Shown piece by piece: positions 38,174 to 48,565 of a stretch of 64,000 nt of DNA. The stretch is from Mycobacterium sp. 1554424.7 (GTDB lineage: Bacteria > Actinomycetota > Actinomycetes > Mycobacteriales > Mycobacteriaceae). The stretch spans positions 186,001 through 250,000 of the forward strand of contig NZ_LZSE01000105.1 of NCBI RefSeq assembly GCF_001665295.1. The letters are read 5' to 3'. Each line of letters begins with the position of its first letter. Position 1 is the stretch's first letter. The notes beneath the pieces were generated by a model. That model did not search any database. It saw nothing but the letters and a program-made list of their open reading frames with translations, and was not told where the DNA came from. The translations under genes were made by a program, and so were the position numbers.

Positions 38174-39130
38174 CTATGCGCCGAGTGCCGCTCTCACGGT
38201 GGTGTTCCAGGACTCCTGCATCTCCGACTCGAACAGGCCCCAGGTGTGCGAGCCCTCGGGACGAACGATGTAGGTGAGCGGTACCCCCGCGGCGTTCGCG
38301 GCATCGGCGAATCGCTTGGTGCTGTCCGCGGTTATCCGCTCGATGAGTCCGCCGGCGACGTTCGGCCCGAAGCCCGCGGGCAGCCGGTCGACATCGCCCA
38401 CGCCGCCATTGCCGGACGCGGCGGCGTAAACCGCGACGCCCCTCAACTTCCCGGCGTTCTTCGACGGGTCGTGTGCCACCCAACCGGGGCCACCCAGGGG
38501 CCCCCACATGTTTTCTGCGCTCTGGCCGCCACTCGCAAGGGTCAACGCGACCTGTTGCGCCTCGTCCGGGTCGGAAACGGACGGAAAACCGCTGTAGGAC
38601 GCGACGGCCCTGAAGACTCCCGGCGCCTGAACGGCGTAATCGATGGCGGTCCCGCCGGTGCTCGACAATCCGCCGACCGCGTTCTTGCCGTTGGCGTGGT
38701 ACTGCGCGTTGATCACCGGGGGTAGTTCCCGGGTCATGTACGTCTGGAACTGCTTGCCGCCGTCGTTGACCCAGTTGGTCCACCAGCTGAACGGACCGCC
38801 TAGCGGGGACACGACGTTGACGTTCTTGTTGGCGAAGAATCCCTGGATGTCGGTCATTCCGAACCATGCCCTGTCGTCGCCGCCGTCGATGCCGGGCAGC
38901 AGATAGAAGGCGGGCGCACCCGCGTTGGGCGCTTTGAATACATCGTTGACGATGACGGTGTTCATCGAGGGCGAGTAGACGGAAACCTTGTCCCAGCGGT
39001 CGTTGACGTGCTGGATGTCGGTGATGTGCGCACCCCCCGGCGGGTCCGCGGCGGCGACCGGAATCGCCAACACCGGCAATGCCGCGAGCAGTGCAACGAC
39101 GAACGAGCAAACGCGAGATGTTTTGGTCAC
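38174..39130 (-). CDS. Secreted antigen 85-like esterase/mycolyltransferase-family protein
   Basis: A 318-residue exported alpha/beta hydrolase with an N-terminal signal peptide (SRVCSFVVALLAALPVLAIPVAAA). The mature part follows the antigen 85 pattern: FYLLPGIDGGDDRAWF, VNVVSPLGGPFSWWTNW, nucleophile Ser in VGGLSSTGGTA, and His in EGSHTWGLFESEMQ. Ag85 proper has GLSMAG and a longer sequence, so this is a divergent relative. Cell-wall mycolate or lipid ester substrates are inferred. It converges on the Rv0779c-like gene. Confidence 0.85.
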   Translation of the reverse strand: MTKTSRVCSFVVALLAALPVLAIPVAAADPPGGAHITDIQHVNDRWDKVSVYSPSMNTVIVNDVFKAPNAGAPAFYLLPGIDGGDDRAWFGMTDIQGFFANKNVNVVSPLGGPFSWWTNWVNDGGKQFQTYMTRELPPVINAQYHANGKNAVGGLSSTGGTAIDYAVQAPGVFRAVASYSGFPSVSDPDEAQQVALTLASGGQSAENMWGPLGGPGWVAHDPSKNAGKLRGVAVYAAASGNGGVGDVDRLPAGFGPNVAGGLIERITADSTKRFADAANAAGVPLTYIVRPEGSHTWGLFESEMQESWNTTVRAALGA

Positions 39131-39161
39131 CGGGTGATTATGCAGGTTACCGTACGACCGG

Positions 39162-40166
39162 TCAGCTCGAGCCGGAAAATTTGCGGTTACGACGGTCGCC
39201 GACCGGCCGCCACAGGCGCCGCAGCCCGGCGATGGCCACGATCAGCCACGCGGCCAACGCATCCCAGAAGAAGACCAGTGAGACGGTGATCAGCGAGGGC
39301 CGACCGATCTCGGTAGCCATGGCGCAGGTGGCAGCCGAGTACATGCCCAGCGGGAAGACCAGCGCCCACCACACCCCGGCGAACCGCAGCACATCGGGCC
39401 GTCGTCTGATCCGGTGCAGGCCGAAGTAGATCAGCGGCGGTATCCACAGGCTGGCCGCCACCCACGTCACGACGGTGACCGTGCGCACCGGGCCGGCCAG
39501 CCAGTCGGGAGCCTGGGCGTGGATGTCGTCGCCGGCCAAGGTGGCGATCGCCAGGCCGCCCATCAGAATCCAGCTGTCCGGCTCGAACCCGTCGCGATCC
39601 TGACGTTCGCTGACCGCGCGCCACAGAATCAGCCACGTCATCAGTCCGTAGACGCAGATCGCCGCCACCCACGTCGGCAGGGCCACGGCCAGCCACCAGC
39701 GATGGCCGGTGTGCTGGGCGAGCTTCGCCATCACGATCGCGAGACCGGATGTCCCGACGCTGGCCAGTTCCCACGCGCCGTGGGCGTGGTCGCGCAGCGC
39801 GGTCCGGCTGTGCGCCAGCATGTTCCGCGCGCTAAGCGCGGTCAGCACGAGCCAGGACGACAGCGCGACCGCGCCGAGCACGCGCAGCACCCACAGGTGG
39901 GACGACAGGCGCGCGTCGATCACGGCGCACGCGGCCACGAAGGTGAACAGCCGCAGGGTGACATCGGGGTCCCTCAGGTCCCAGGATGCGAGCGCCCTCG
40001 TGAGGAGAACCAGCGCGACCAGCACCAGCAGAGCGACCGTGGCCAGGACACCCAAAGTGTCGCTGACCCAACGGTATCCGTGAGCGCGCGCGCCGATCGA
40101 CAGGATTCCGGTCGCCATCACCGCGGCGAAGACATCGGGTGACGGCTCGGCATCGGCGAGCCGCAT
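39162..40166 (-). CDS. C4-dicarboxylate/tellurite-resistance-type transporter (SLAC1/TehA family)
   Basis: A 334-residue protein with about ten hydrophobic helices and the opening MRLADAEPSPDVFAAVMATGILSIGA, the MATG motif being typical of TehA/SLAC1 channels. Later stretches (FAGVWWALVFPLGMYSAATCAMA) also fit the family. It may move an anion such as a dicarboxylate or sulfite. A GTG at 40172 overlapping the cyp126 stop is an alternative start. Either way it sits at the end of the purB-cyp126 operon. Confidence 0.88.
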   Translation of the reverse strand: MRLADAEPSPDVFAAVMATGILSIGARAHGYRWVSDTLGVLATVALLVLVALVLLTRALASWDLRDPDVTLRLFTFVAACAVIDARLSSHLWVLRVLGAVALSSWLVLTALSARNMLAHSRTALRDHAHGAWELASVGTSGLAIVMAKLAQHTGHRWWLAVALPTWVAAICVYGLMTWLILWRAVSERQDRDGFEPDSWILMGGLAIATLAGDDIHAQAPDWLAGPVRTVTVVTWVAASLWIPPLIYFGLHRIRRRPDVLRFAGVWWALVFPLGMYSAATCAMATEIGRPSLITVSLVFFWDALAAWLIVAIAGLRRLWRPVGDRRNRKFSGSS

Positions 40167-40168
40167 CG

Positions 40169-41416
40169 TCACTGTTCCTCGAGTAGCTCCACGATCAGGT
40201 GCCGGATGCCGGTATGCCGGTTGCTGCGGGTCCACTCGACGGGCCCCGCCACCCGCACGTCGCCGAAGCGCGTCAGCAGCTCCTCGAACAGGACCCTCAG
40301 CTCCAGCCGGGCCAGGTTGGCGCCCAGGCAGTAGTGGACGCCTTGGCCGAATCCCAGGTGCGGGTTCGGTTTCCGGGTGATGTCGAACTCGTCGGCGCGG
40401 TCGAACACGTCGGCGTCGCGGTTGGCCGAGCCCTCCCAGATCTGGACCTTCTGTCCCGCCCGGATGGGCTGCCCGCCGAGGGTGACGTCGCGTGTCGCGG
40501 TGCGCCGCTTCGACGGCGACGGCGACGTCCACCGCACCATTTCCTCGACGGCCGTCGGCAGCAGTCCGAAATCCGAACGCAGCGCGCGCAATTGGTCCGG
40601 GTGGTCGGCCAGCGCCAGCAGTCCGCCGGCGACCGCGTTGCGCGTCGTCTCCGCGCCCGCGCTGAACAACAGACTGAAGAACAGGTACAGCTCGAGATCG
40701 GACAGCGCCGGCGCCGCCTCGTCCTTGACCGTCGCGTTCGCGACGACCGACAGCATGTCGTCGGTCGGGTTGGCGCGCTTGGATGCGATCAGTTCCTGGC
40801 CGTAGGCGTACATGCGCGAGCCGGCTTCCGCATCCGACAACTGGGACAAGGAGGCCTTGCGCGAGCCACCGAAGTCGAACTGCGGCTCGATGGCCTCGAA
40901 CAGCCAATGCCGTTCGGACTCGGGCACTCCCAGCAGGATGCAGATCATCTGCATCGGAAGTTCGGCGGCGATGTCGACCAGGAAGTCGAACGGTTCGCCG
41001 GGCACCACCGCGTCGAGCAGACCGCGGGCGCGGGTCCGCAGGTCGTCCTCGACGCGCCCGATCATGCGCGGCGTCAGCCCGGAGCTGACCAGCCGCCGGA
41101 TCTGGGTGTGGCGCGGGTCGTCCATCATGTTGAGCACCTGGCCCGCGATGGCCAGGTCCTGCAGTAGCGTGCCCCCATACGGCCGCTGCCCACCGGTGAC
41201 CGACGAGTACGTCGCCGGGTCCTTCAGCACCTCAAGGGTTTCCGCGTACGTGGCGACGGACCAGAAGCCCTCGCCGTCGGGGGTGTTGTCGGTCGGCTCG
41301 TGCCAGAACACCGGCGCCTCGCGCCGATGCACGGCGAACAACTCGTGCGGGAACCCGCCGGCGAAGTTGTCGAGATCGGTGAGGTCGATCCCCGACAGCG
41401 CGCTCGCGAGAGTCAC
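40169..41416 (-). CDS. cyp126: Cytochrome P450 CYP126
   Basis: A 415-residue P450 with I-helix [17 protein letters not shown], ExxR helix [11 protein letters not shown], and heme loop [20 protein letters not shown] 41416 overlaps the purB stop (41413-41415), so it is coupled to purB, the same arrangement as Rv0777-Rv0778. The physiological substrate is unknown. The fixed link to a purine gene hints at an aromatic or nucleotide-like ligand, but this is only context. A membrane transporter gene follows. Confidence 0.95.
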   Translation of the reverse strand: MTLASALSGIDLTDLDNFAGGFPHELFAVHRREAPVFWHEPTDNTPDGEGFWSVATYAETLEVLKDPATYSSVTGGQRPYGGTLLQDLAIAGQVLNMMDDPRHTQIRRLVSSGLTPRMIGRVEDDLRTRARGLLDAVVPGEPFDFLVDIAAELPMQMICILLGVPESERHWLFEAIEPQFDFGGSRKASLSQLSDAEAGSRMYAYGQELIASKRANPTDDMLSVVANATVKDEAAPALSDLELYLFFSLLFSAGAETTRNAVAGGLLALADHPDQLRALRSDFGLLPTAVEEMVRWTSPSPSKRRTATRDVTLGGQPIRAGQKVQIWEGSANRDADVFDRADEFDITRKPNPHLGFGQGVHYCLGANLARLELRVLFEELLTRFGDVRVAGPVEWTRSNRHTGIRHLIVELLEEQ

Positions 41417-42831
41417 AGGATCGCGCCCGGGGTGTATTTGGCCGCGTCCGGGTAGCGGCTCACCAACGCGTCCACTTGTGCGGCAACCTCGTCCACCTGA
41501 TCACCGGCGGCCCCGGTGAACGCCTTCTTGTCGGCGAGCGCGGCGTCGAGCGCCGCGCGGTCCAGCGGCAGCCGCTCGTCGGCGGCCAGGCGGTCGAGCA
41601 GGTCGGGTTCGGCGCCGCGTTCCCGCATGGCCAGCGCCGTCGCCACGGCGTGTTCCCGGATGACGTGGTGGGCCGCCTCGCGACCCATGCCGGCACGCAC
41701 GGCGGCCATGAGCACCTTCGTGGTGGCCAGGAACGGCAGGTAGCGATCCAGCTCGTGGGCGATCACCGCCGGGTAGGCGCCGAACTCGTCGAGCACGGTC
41801 AAGAACGTCTCGATCTGCCCGTCGATGGCAAAGAAGCTGTCCGGCAACGCAACTCGGCGCACCACCGAGCAGAACACGTCGCCCTCGTTCCACTGCGCGC
41901 CGGCCAGCTCGGCGGCCATGGAGGCGTAGCCGCGCAGCACCACCTGCAGCCCGTTGACCCGCTCGCAACTGCGGGTGTTCATCTTGTGCGGCATCGCCGA
42001 CGAGCCGACCTGCCCTTCGGCGAACCCCTCGGTGACGAGCTCGTGCCCGGCCATCAGCCGGATGGTGTGCGCCAGCGACGACGGGCCGGCGCCCAGCTGC
42101 ACCAGCGCGGAGATCACGTCGTGGTCCAGCGAGCGCGGATAGATCTGCCCGACGCTGGTCAAAACCGTTGCGAAGCCAAGAAAGTCGGCGATGCGGCTCT
42201 CGAGTTCGGTGAGCTTGGCCGTGTCGCCGCCGAGCAGGTCGAGCATGTCCTGCGCGGTGCCCATCGGGCCCTTGATCCCGCGCAGCGGGTACCGGTCGAT
42301 CAGCTCGCCGATCCGGCCCAACGCGAGCAGCGTCTCCTGGGCCGCCGAGGCGAACCGCTTGCCCAGCGTGGTGGCCTGCGCGGCGACGTTGTGGCTGCGC
42401 CCGGCCATCACCAGGTCGCGGTAGGTCACGGCCCGCTCGGCGAGCCGCGCCGCCACCGCGACGCCATGGGAGAAAACCAATTCCAGCGAGCGCCGGATTT
42501 GCAGCTGCTCGACGTTCTCGGTGAGGTCGCGGCTGGTCATCCCCTTGTGCACGTGCTCGTGGCCGGCCAGCGCGTTGAATTCCTCGATGCGGGCCTTGAC
42601 GTCGTGGCGCAACGCGCGTTCACGGTCGGCGATCGAGGCCAAGTCGACGTCGTCGATCACCCGCTCGTAGTCGGCGATCGCCCCGGGCGGGACGTCCACT
42701 CCGAGCTCGGCCTGGGCCCGCAGCACGGCCAGCCACAGCCGCCGCTCCGCGACGACCTTCGCCTCCGGCGACCAGATCGCGACCATCTCGGCGCTGGCGT
42801 ACCGGGTGGCCAGCACGTTCGGAATGCTCAC
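41413..42831 (-). CDS. purB: Adenylosuccinate lyase
   Basis: PurB cleaves SAICAR and adenylosuccinate, acting twice in AMP synthesis. The 472-residue protein has the fumarase-superfamily signature [17 protein letters not shown] and the motifs [13 protein letters not shown] and [16 protein letters not shown] (active-site His). Start GTG 42831 gives the 472-residue length I recall for the M. tuberculosis enzyme. GTG 42816 is possible. It is divergent from the DUF429 gene with a 32-base gap. Confidence 0.97.
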   Translation of the reverse strand: MSIPNVLATRYASAEMVAIWSPEAKVVAERRLWLAVLRAQAELGVDVPPGAIADYERVIDDVDLASIADRERALRHDVKARIEEFNALAGHEHVHKGMTSRDLTENVEQLQIRRSLELVFSHGVAVAARLAERAVTYRDLVMAGRSHNVAAQATTLGKRFASAAQETLLALGRIGELIDRYPLRGIKGPMGTAQDMLDLLGGDTAKLTELESRIADFLGFATVLTSVGQIYPRSLDHDVISALVQLGAGPSSLAHTIRLMAGHELVTEGFAEGQVGSSAMPHKMNTRSCERVNGLQVVLRGYASMAAELAGAQWNEGDVFCSVVRRVALPDSFFAIDGQIETFLTVLDEFGAYPAVIAHELDRYLPFLATTKVLMAAVRAGMGREAAHHVIREHAVATALAMRERGAEPDLLDRLAADERLPLDRAALDAALADKKAFTGAAGDQVDEVAAQVDALVSRYPDAAKYTPGAIL

Positions 42832-42863
42832 AAGCACACAGCTTACGGTGGCGGCCATACCCT

Positions 42864-43598
42864 GTGCGGGTGTACTTCGCCGGTGTCGACCTGGCCTGGG
42901 GCGGTCGCAAGCCGACCGGCGTCGCGGTCGTCGACGCCGACGGGCACCTCGTGCACCTGGGCGCCGCACGCGACGACGCCGACATCCTGGCCGCTTTGGC
43001 CCCCTACGTGTCGGGCGATTGCCTGGTGGCGTTCGACGCGCCGCTGGTGGTGACGAACGCAACAGGCCAACGGCCCGCCGAGGCGGCGCTCAACCGGGAT
43101 TTCCGCAGGTTCGAAGCCGGAGCGCACCCGTCCAACACGGCCAAACCCGAGTTCGCCGAGACGCCGCGCGCCGCGCGGCTGGTCCGGGCGCTGGGCCTGG
43201 ACATGGATCCGCACTCGCCGGCCGCGCGGCGCGCCATCGAGGTCTACCCGCACCCGGCGACCGTCGTGCTGTTCCGGCTGGAGCGGACCCTGAAGTACAA
43301 GGCCAAACCGGGCCGCGACGTCGCGCGGCTCCGATCGGAACTGCTGCTCCTGATGGACGGCGTCGAACGGCTCGCGCACGCGGCGGTGCCGCTGCGTGTC
43401 GAGGCCCACGACGGCTGGGCCGAGCTGCGCCGCCAAGTCGTCGCCGCGCAACGCAAGAGCGAGCTGCGCCGCGCCGAAGATCCCGTCGACGCCGTCGTCT
43501 GCGCCTATGTCGCGTTGTACGCCGGGCGCCGCCCGGCCGGGGTCACGATTTACGGCGACTTCGCCACCGGGTACATCGTTACGCCGTCGCTGCCGTGA
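42864..43598 (+). CDS. DUF429 family protein (Rv0776c-like)
   Basis: A 244-residue protein with an RNase H-like opening (VYFAGVDLAWGGRKPTGVAVVD) and conserved VAFDAPLVV, RAIEVYPHPATVVLF and AEDPVDAVVCAYVALY. These Asp/Glu residues recall the DUF429 predicted nuclease fold. No partner is obvious. TACCCT at 42858-42863 looks like a -10 element, which would place a leaderless start at GTG 42870, two codons into the frame. It is divergent from purB. Confidence 0.85.
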   Translation: MRVYFAGVDLAWGGRKPTGVAVVDADGHLVHLGAARDDADILAALAPYVSGDCLVAFDAPLVVTNATGQRPAEAALNRDFRRFEAGAHPSNTAKPEFAETPRAARLVRALGLDMDPHSPAARRAIEVYPHPATVVLFRLERTLKYKAKPGRDVARLRSELLLLMDGVERLAHAAVPLRVEAHDGWAELRRQVVAAQRKSELRRAEDPVDAVVCAYVALYAGRRPAGVTIYGDFATGYIVTPSLP

Positions 43599-43602
43599 CG
43601 GC

Positions 43603-44220
43603 TCAGATCTGCACCGGCCGCGGGTCGATCGGCGCGAGCACGTCGACCAGCTCGACCACGGTGCTGAGCGCGGCGGCGGTGGGGTCGCCACCCTCGACCA
43701 AAGCCGAGACCACCGACCCGTCGACCGCGCAGATCAGGGTGCACACCAGCTCGATGCGCACCGATCGGCCCGACCGCTCCAGGGCCTCGGCCACCGCCTC
43801 GGCGCGCTGGCGCAGGCTGCGGCGCATGGTCTCGCGCAGCGCGGGCAGGCGCGTGCACGCGATGTGACGCTCGTATCGGGAGATCAGTTGCTCGGTGAGC
43901 GACGGATCGGACAGGTCGCCGACCAGCAGGTCCGCCAGCACCTCGGCGGTGGTCTCCGGCCCGCGACGCCGCCGCGACAGCGCGTTGACGCGGGAGCGGA
44001 GCTGCGCGATCTCGATCATGCCGATGTGCTCGACGGCGCGCGCGATCAAATCGTCCAGGGACGAGAAGTAGTAGGTGGTGGACGCCAACGGCAGGCCTGC
44101 GCGCCGGGCGACCGCCCGGTGGCGCACTGCCTCGAACCCGCCCTCGGCGAGCAGCTCGGCGGCGGCGCTCACGAGCGCATACCGTCGACGTTCTCCCTTC
44201 GGAGTAACTGCTGCAGTCAC
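43603..44220 (-). CDS. TetR-family regulator (Rv0775-like)
   Basis: A 205-residue TetR regulator with HTH ERRRYALVSAAAELLAEGGFEAVRHRAVARRAGLPLASTTYYFSSLDDLI and a helical C-terminal domain. GTG 44220 is chosen because the frame upstream overlaps the divergent esterase. It is divergent from the exported esterase, with an 85-base gap holding a weak palindrome at 44245. Confidence 0.88.
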   Translation of the reverse strand: MTAAVTPKGERRRYALVSAAAELLAEGGFEAVRHRAVARRAGLPLASTTYYFSSLDDLIARAVEHIGMIEIAQLRSRVNALSRRRRGPETTAEVLADLLVGDLSDPSLTEQLISRYERHIACTRLPALRETMRRSLRQRAEAVAEALERSGRSVRIELVCTLICAVDGSVVSALVEGGDPTAAALSTVVELVDVLAPIDPRPVQI

Positions 44221-44244
44221 GAGAAGCCATCGTGCCAGCAAAAG

Positions 44245-44260
44245 TGGTACTGCATTGCCA
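44245..44260. promoter_or_regulatory. Possible TetR operator upstream of the esterase
   Basis: TGGTACTGCATTGCCA pairs at six of eight positions and lies midway between the TetR start (44220) and the esterase start. It could serve the adjacent TetR protein. Confidence 0.35.
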
Positions 44261-44305
44261 TTTCGACCAAACGGTCCCCCAAACGAACATGGCATGATGG
44301 CCCGC

Positions 44306-45193
44306 ATGCCCGACCTGAGCCGCCGAACCCTCCTCGGTCTCGGCGCCAGCGCGGCCATCGGCGCCACCGGCGCATACGCCCTGTTCCGGCCCCGAACATC
44401 GCATGCCACACCGGTGTCTTGGGGTGGCGGCTGGCCGCCCGCGGCACCCGCACCGCTCGAGCCTGCGGCGCCAGCCCAGCCCGCGCCGACCATGGTGACG
44501 GGCTCCTTCGTGTCGGCGGCGCGCGGCGGGGTCAGCACCAACTGGGCGATCGCGCGTCCGCCGGGACAGACCAAGGCGCTGCGGCCGGTGATCGCGCTGC
44601 ACGGCAAGGGCAGCGACGCGTCCACCGTGATGGCCGGCGGCGTCGAGCAGGGCCTCGCGCAGGCCGTCAACGCCGGGCTGCCGCCGTTCGCGGTGGTCGC
44701 CGTCGACGGCGGCGGGGGCTATTGGCACAAGAGGGCGTCCGGCGAGGATGCCGGGGCGATGGTGCTCAACGAATTGATCCCGATGCTGGGCAGCCAGGAC
44801 CTGGACACTTCGCGGGTGGCGTTCTTGGGCTGGTCGATGGGCGGCTACGGCGCGCTGCTGCTCGGCGGGCGGCTGGGAGCCGGGCGCACCGCCGCGATCT
44901 GTGCGGTGAGCCCGGCCCTGTGGCTGTCGTCCGGGGCGGCCGCGCCCGGCGCGTTCGACGGGCCCGACGACTTCGCGGCCAACTCGGTGTTCGGCATGCC
45001 GGCGCTGGCGTCGATCCCGATCCGGATCGATTGCGGCGACAGTGACCCGTTCTACGGCGCGACGAAGCAATTCATCGCGCAGCTGCCCAACCCTCCCGCG
45101 GGCGGTTTCTCGCCGGGCGGGCACAACGGGGAATTCTGGAGCTCGCAACTGCCGGCCGAGCTGACGTGGATGGCGCCGCTGCTGACGGCGTAG
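44306..45193 (+). CDS. Tat-exported alpha/beta hydrolase (Rv0774c-like esterase)
   Basis: A 295-residue protein starting MPDLSRRTLLGLGASAAIGATG, with a twin-arginine signal (SRRTLLG), a hydrophobic core and HATP after it. The mature hydrolase shows PVIALHGKGSDAST, nucleophile Ser in AFLGWSMGGYGALLLGG, Asp in IDCGDSDPFYGA and His in SPGGHNGEFWSSQLP, the esterase D/antigen 85-like layout. ATGs at 44294 and 44297 are alternative starts. The substrate is probably a lipid ester outside the membrane. It is divergent from TetR and followed by ggtA. Confidence 0.88.
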   Translation: MPDLSRRTLLGLGASAAIGATGAYALFRPRTSHATPVSWGGGWPPAAPAPLEPAAPAQPAPTMVTGSFVSAARGGVSTNWAIARPPGQTKALRPVIALHGKGSDASTVMAGGVEQGLAQAVNAGLPPFAVVAVDGGGGYWHKRASGEDAGAMVLNELIPMLGSQDLDTSRVAFLGWSMGGYGALLLGGRLGAGRTAAICAVSPALWLSSGAAAPGAFDGPDDFAANSVFGMPALASIPIRIDCGDSDPFYGATKQFIAQLPNPPAGGFSPGGHNGEFWSSQLPAELTWMAPLLTA

Positions 45194-45207
45194 GGGCCCA
45201 CCTTCGG

Positions 45208-45269
45208 CCGCGAGCCGAACCCCACTGCGAGAAATCGCGCCGAAAATCGCAGTGCCGTTAGGCTCGCGG
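45208..45269. repeat. Two-stage hairpin directly upstream of ggtA
   Basis: Outer arms CCGCGAGCC and GGCTCGCGG and inner arms CACTGCGA and TCGCAGTG are both perfect, with six-base internal bulges and a 16-base loop. The structure ends two bases before the ggtA GTG. It could terminate the upstream esterase transcript or mask ggtA initiation. The sequence differs from the 29125/49735 repeat family. Confidence 0.75.
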
Positions 45270-45271
45270 GG

Positions 45272-46855
45272 GTGACCAAACCCTTCGGTTGGAGTTTTCC
45301 CTACGCCTGGCCGCGAAAGCCCGTCCTGGCCGCGAACGTCGTCTGCACGTCGCAACCCCTTGCGGCCCAGGCCGGTCTGCGCATGCTGGCCGACGGCGGC
45401 AGCGCGGTGGACGCCGCGATCGCCACAGCCATCACCCTGACCGTGGTCGAACCGGTGTCCAACGGCATCGGCTCGGACGCGTTCGCCATCGTCTGGGACG
45501 GCGAACGACTGCACGGGCTGAACGCATCCGGTCGCTCCCCCGCCGCCTGGACGCCGGAGTACTTCGGCGGCAACGACGTTCCGGGGGCCGGCTGGAATTC
45601 GGTGACCGTGCCCGGGGCCGTGTCGGCCTGGGTCGAGTTGCACGCCAAGTTCGGCAAGCTGCCGTTCGAGCGGCTTTTCGAGCCGGCGATCGGCTATGGC
45701 CGCGACGGCTTTCTGGTCTCACCGACGATCGCCGAGCAGTGGGCCGCGCAGGTGCCGGCGTTCGAGGACCAGCCCGGGTTCGCCGAGGCGTTCCTGCCCG
45801 CCGGGCGGGCGCCGAAACCCGGTGAGCTGTTCAGGTTTCCGGATCAGGCGGCCACGCACGAGCGGATCGCCGCGACCAACGGCGAGGCGTTCTACCGCGG
45901 GGAGCTGGCCGCCAAGCTCGAGGCGCACGCGTCGGCCAATGGCGGGGCGATGCGCGCCACCGACCTCGCCGCGCACCGCGCCGACTGGGTCGGCACGATC
46001 GATGCCGGCTACCGCGACTACACCGTGCACGAGATACCGCCCAACGGGCACGGCATCGTCGCCCTCATCGCGCTCGGCATCCTGGAGCACTTCGACATGT
46101 CGTCGTTGCCGGTGGATTCCGCCGACAGCGTGCATCTGCAGATCGAGGCGGTGAAGCTGGCTTTCGCCGACGCGCAGGCTTACGTCGCCGACATCGATCA
46201 CATGTCAGTAGCCCCGGATCGCTTGCTGGACAAGGAATACCTGCGGGAGCGCGCGGCGCTGATCGACCGGACGCGGGCAAAGCCTGCCACGGCCGGCACC
46301 CCGAGTGGGGGAACCGTCTATTTGACCGCCGCCGACGCCACCGGGGTCATGGTGTCGATGATCCAGTCGAACTACATGGGGTTCGGCTCCGGCGTCGTCG
46401 TGCCGGGAACCGGTGTGTCCCTCCAAAACCGAGGTGCGAATTTCGCTGTGGCGGAGGGGCATCCGAACCGCGTCGGGCCGGGCAAGCGTCCCTACCACAC
46501 GATCATCCCGGGGTTCGTCACCAAAGACGGCGCCCCCGTGATGAGTTTCGGGGTGATGGGCGGCACGATGCAGCCCCAGGGCCATGTGCAGGTGATGGTG
46601 CGCATCGCCGACCACGGTCAGAATCCGCAGGCCGCGTGCGACGGCCCGCGATTCCGGTGGGTGCAGGGCACACAGGTCAGCTTCGAGAGGGGCTTCCCGC
46701 AGGCGACGCTCGACGAGCTGCAGCGGCGGGGGCACGACCTGATCGGCGTCGACGACTACAACCAATTCGGCAGCTGCCAGGCGATCTGGCGTCTCGACGA
46801 CGGGTACCTCGCGGTGAGCGATCCCCGCCGCGACGGCCAGGCGGCGGGTTTCTAG
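45272..46855 (+). CDS. ggtA: Gamma-glutamyltransferase-family protein
   Basis: A 527-residue Ntn-hydrolase of the GGT/cephalosporin acylase family. It is made as a proenzyme that cuts itself before a Thr. The likely site is around residue 347 in [37 protein letters not shown]. The alpha part has [21 protein letters not shown] and [23 protein letters not shown], and the C-terminus has [18 protein letters not shown]. No signal peptide is seen, so it is probably cytoplasmic. GTG 45272 abuts a large hairpin. Orthologous by position to Rv0773c. Confidence 0.93.
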   Translation: MTKPFGWSFPYAWPRKPVLAANVVCTSQPLAAQAGLRMLADGGSAVDAAIATAITLTVVEPVSNGIGSDAFAIVWDGERLHGLNASGRSPAAWTPEYFGGNDVPGAGWNSVTVPGAVSAWVELHAKFGKLPFERLFEPAIGYGRDGFLVSPTIAEQWAAQVPAFEDQPGFAEAFLPAGRAPKPGELFRFPDQAATHERIAATNGEAFYRGELAAKLEAHASANGGAMRATDLAAHRADWVGTIDAGYRDYTVHEIPPNGHGIVALIALGILEHFDMSSLPVDSADSVHLQIEAVKLAFADAQAYVADIDHMSVAPDRLLDKEYLRERAALIDRTRAKPATAGTPSGGTVYLTAADATGVMVSMIQSNYMGFGSGVVVPGTGVSLQNRGANFAVAEGHPNRVGPGKRPYHTIIPGFVTKDGAPVMSFGVMGGTMQPQGHVQVMVRIADHGQNPQAACDGPRFRWVQGTQVSFERGFPQATLDELQRRGHDLIGVDDYNQFGSCQAIWRLDDGYLAVSDPRRDGQAAGF

Positions 46856-48120
46856 ACGCCGACCTTGCCCTCGGCCGCCGCGAGGGCGATGTCACTTCGG
46901 AAATGGCTGCCGGGCAATCGAATCGAACTCAGGATGTCGTACGCGTTCGCGCGGGCGGCCGACAGGTCCGCGCCGGTGCCCACCACGGACAGCACCCGAC
47001 CGCCCGACGAGACGACCGCGCCGTCGTCGCGGCGCGCCGTTCCCGCGTGCAGTACCCCGTCGGCCTCGGACCCAATGACGACGTCCCCCACCCGGGGGCG
47101 GCCCGGATAGTTCTCGGCCGCCAGCACCACCGTCACCGCGGCGCCCTGGCGCCAGCGCAATTCGCCGAATTCGGCCAGTGCGCCGGTGCCCGCGGCATGG
47201 AGCAGCTGACCAAGCGGTGACTCGAGCAGCGCCAGCACGGCCTGCGTCTCGGGATCCCCGAAGCGGCAATTGAATTCGACTACCGCGGGCCCCTTCGCAG
47301 TGATCGCCAGGCCGGCGTAGAGCAGTCCGGAAAACGGGCTGCCCCGCTTAACCAGTTCGGCCGCAACGGGTTCGACGATGCCGCCGACGATCTCCCGGTA
47401 CACGTCCTCGGGTAGCCACGGCAGCGGCGCGTAGGCACCCATGCCGCCGGTGTTGGGTCCGCTGTCACCGTCGCCGACCCGCTTGAAGTCCTGCGCCGGC
47501 AACAGCGGCACCACGGTGGCACCGTCGACGACGCAGAACAGCGACACCTCGGGCCCGTCGAGATAGGACTCCAGCAGCACCGGGTGGCCCGACTCGAGCA
47601 GGCTCGCGGCGTGCGCGCGGGCCACATCGCGGTCGGGGGTCACCACCACGCCCTTGCCGGCGGCCAGGGCGTCGTCCTTCACCACCCAGGCGGGCTCACC
47701 GGCCGGTGGGCCGAACCGGTCCAGCGCGGCATCCAGACGCGCTGGGCTGTCTACGATTTCGCTGGCCGCTGTGCGCACACCTGCGGCGGCCATGACCTCC
47801 TTGGCGAACGCCTTGGAGCCCTCGATGCGGGCGGCGTCCTTGCTGGGCCCGAAGCAGACGATGCCGGCGGCGCGCACGGCGTCGGCCACCCCCAGCACCA
47901 ACGGCACCTCGGGACCGATGACCACCAGGTCGGCGCGGACCTCGCGCGCGAGGGCGACGACCGCCTCGCCCGAGGTGATGTCGACGTCGTGCTGCTCGGC
48001 GAGCCGCCCGGTGCCGGCGTTACCGGGGGCGACGGCAAGGCCCGTGACCTGCGGGTCTTCGCGAAGCGCCAGCAGCAGCGCATGCTCACGGGCACCGGAA
48101 CCGATCACCAGGACGCGCAC
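46852..48120 (-). CDS. purD: Phosphoribosylamine-glycine ligase
   Basis: PurD adds glycine to phosphoribosylamine with ATP. The 422-residue ATP-grasp enzyme shows [17 protein letters not shown] at the N-terminus, the [22 protein letters not shown] stretch, [38 protein letters not shown], and the metal-site motif [16 protein letters not shown]. Its stop overlaps that of ggtA by four bases (convergent). Confidence 0.97.
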   Translation of the reverse strand: MRVLVIGSGAREHALLLALREDPQVTGLAVAPGNAGTGRLAEQHDVDITSGEAVVALAREVRADLVVIGPEVPLVLGVADAVRAAGIVCFGPSKDAARIEGSKAFAKEVMAAAGVRTAASEIVDSPARLDAALDRFGPPAGEPAWVVKDDALAAGKGVVVTPDRDVARAHAASLLESGHPVLLESYLDGPEVSLFCVVDGATVVPLLPAQDFKRVGDGDSGPNTGGMGAYAPLPWLPEDVYREIVGGIVEPVAAELVKRGSPFSGLLYAGLAITAKGPAVVEFNCRFGDPETQAVLALLESPLGQLLHAAGTGALAEFGELRWRQGAAVTVVLAAENYPGRPRVGDVVIGSEADGVLHAGTARRDDGAVVSSGGRVLSVVGTGADLSAARANAYDILSSIRLPGSHFRSDIALAAAEGKVGV

Positions 48121-48144
48121 GACACGTCACACTAGCCCAGGCGT

Positions 48145-48552
48145 TCAGACAATTCGCTCCAGCAGGCCTTTGAGCTCTTTTTGCTGCGCGGCGGTGAGAC
48201 GCCCGAGGCGCTTGTCGAATTCCGCCGACAGCAGCGCGAGGCCGTCGGCGGCGGTTTTGCGACCGGCTGGGGTGAGTAGCAACCGGTGGCGCCGCAGGTC
48301 GGTGGGGTCGATCTCGCGGCGCACGAACCGCGCCGCCTCCAGCCGTTTCAGGTAAGCCGTCACCGTCGCCTTCGGCATGCTCAGCGCCGTGGCCAGTTCG
48401 GCCGGGTAGGGATGCTCGTCGATCTCGGCGAGCAAGAACAGCTCCTTGGTCTCGAGCCCGAGCGCGCAGATATCGGCCTCGGCGCACGAGATGACCGACT
48501 GGAGTACCCGGTAGTTAAGCGACCACATCTTGGCAGCGTCGACCGCGGACAT
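48145..48552 (-). CDS. MarR-family regulator
   Basis: A 135-residue winged-helix protein. The recognition helix region is PAELATALSMPKATVTAYLKRLEAARFVRR and the wing is REIDPTDLRRHRLLLTPAGRK, the MarR DxRxxR signature. N- and C-terminal helices form the dimer interface. It is divergent from the aldo/keto reductase, with a symmetrical operator in between, so it probably represses that gene and itself. The gap to purD is 24 bases. Confidence 0.9.
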   Translation of the reverse strand: MSAVDAAKMWSLNYRVLQSVISCAEADICALGLETKELFLLAEIDEHPYPAELATALSMPKATVTAYLKRLEAARFVRREIDPTDLRRHRLLLTPAGRKTAADGLALLSAEFDKRLGRLTAAQQKELKGLLERIV

Positions 48553-48565
48553 CCACTTGCCGATC

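Noticed and set aside
43550-45643. A long minus-strand frame across the TetR, esterase and ggtA region
   Set aside because: The peptide is arginine/glycine-rich with no motif, while three recognisable genes occupy the same DNA.
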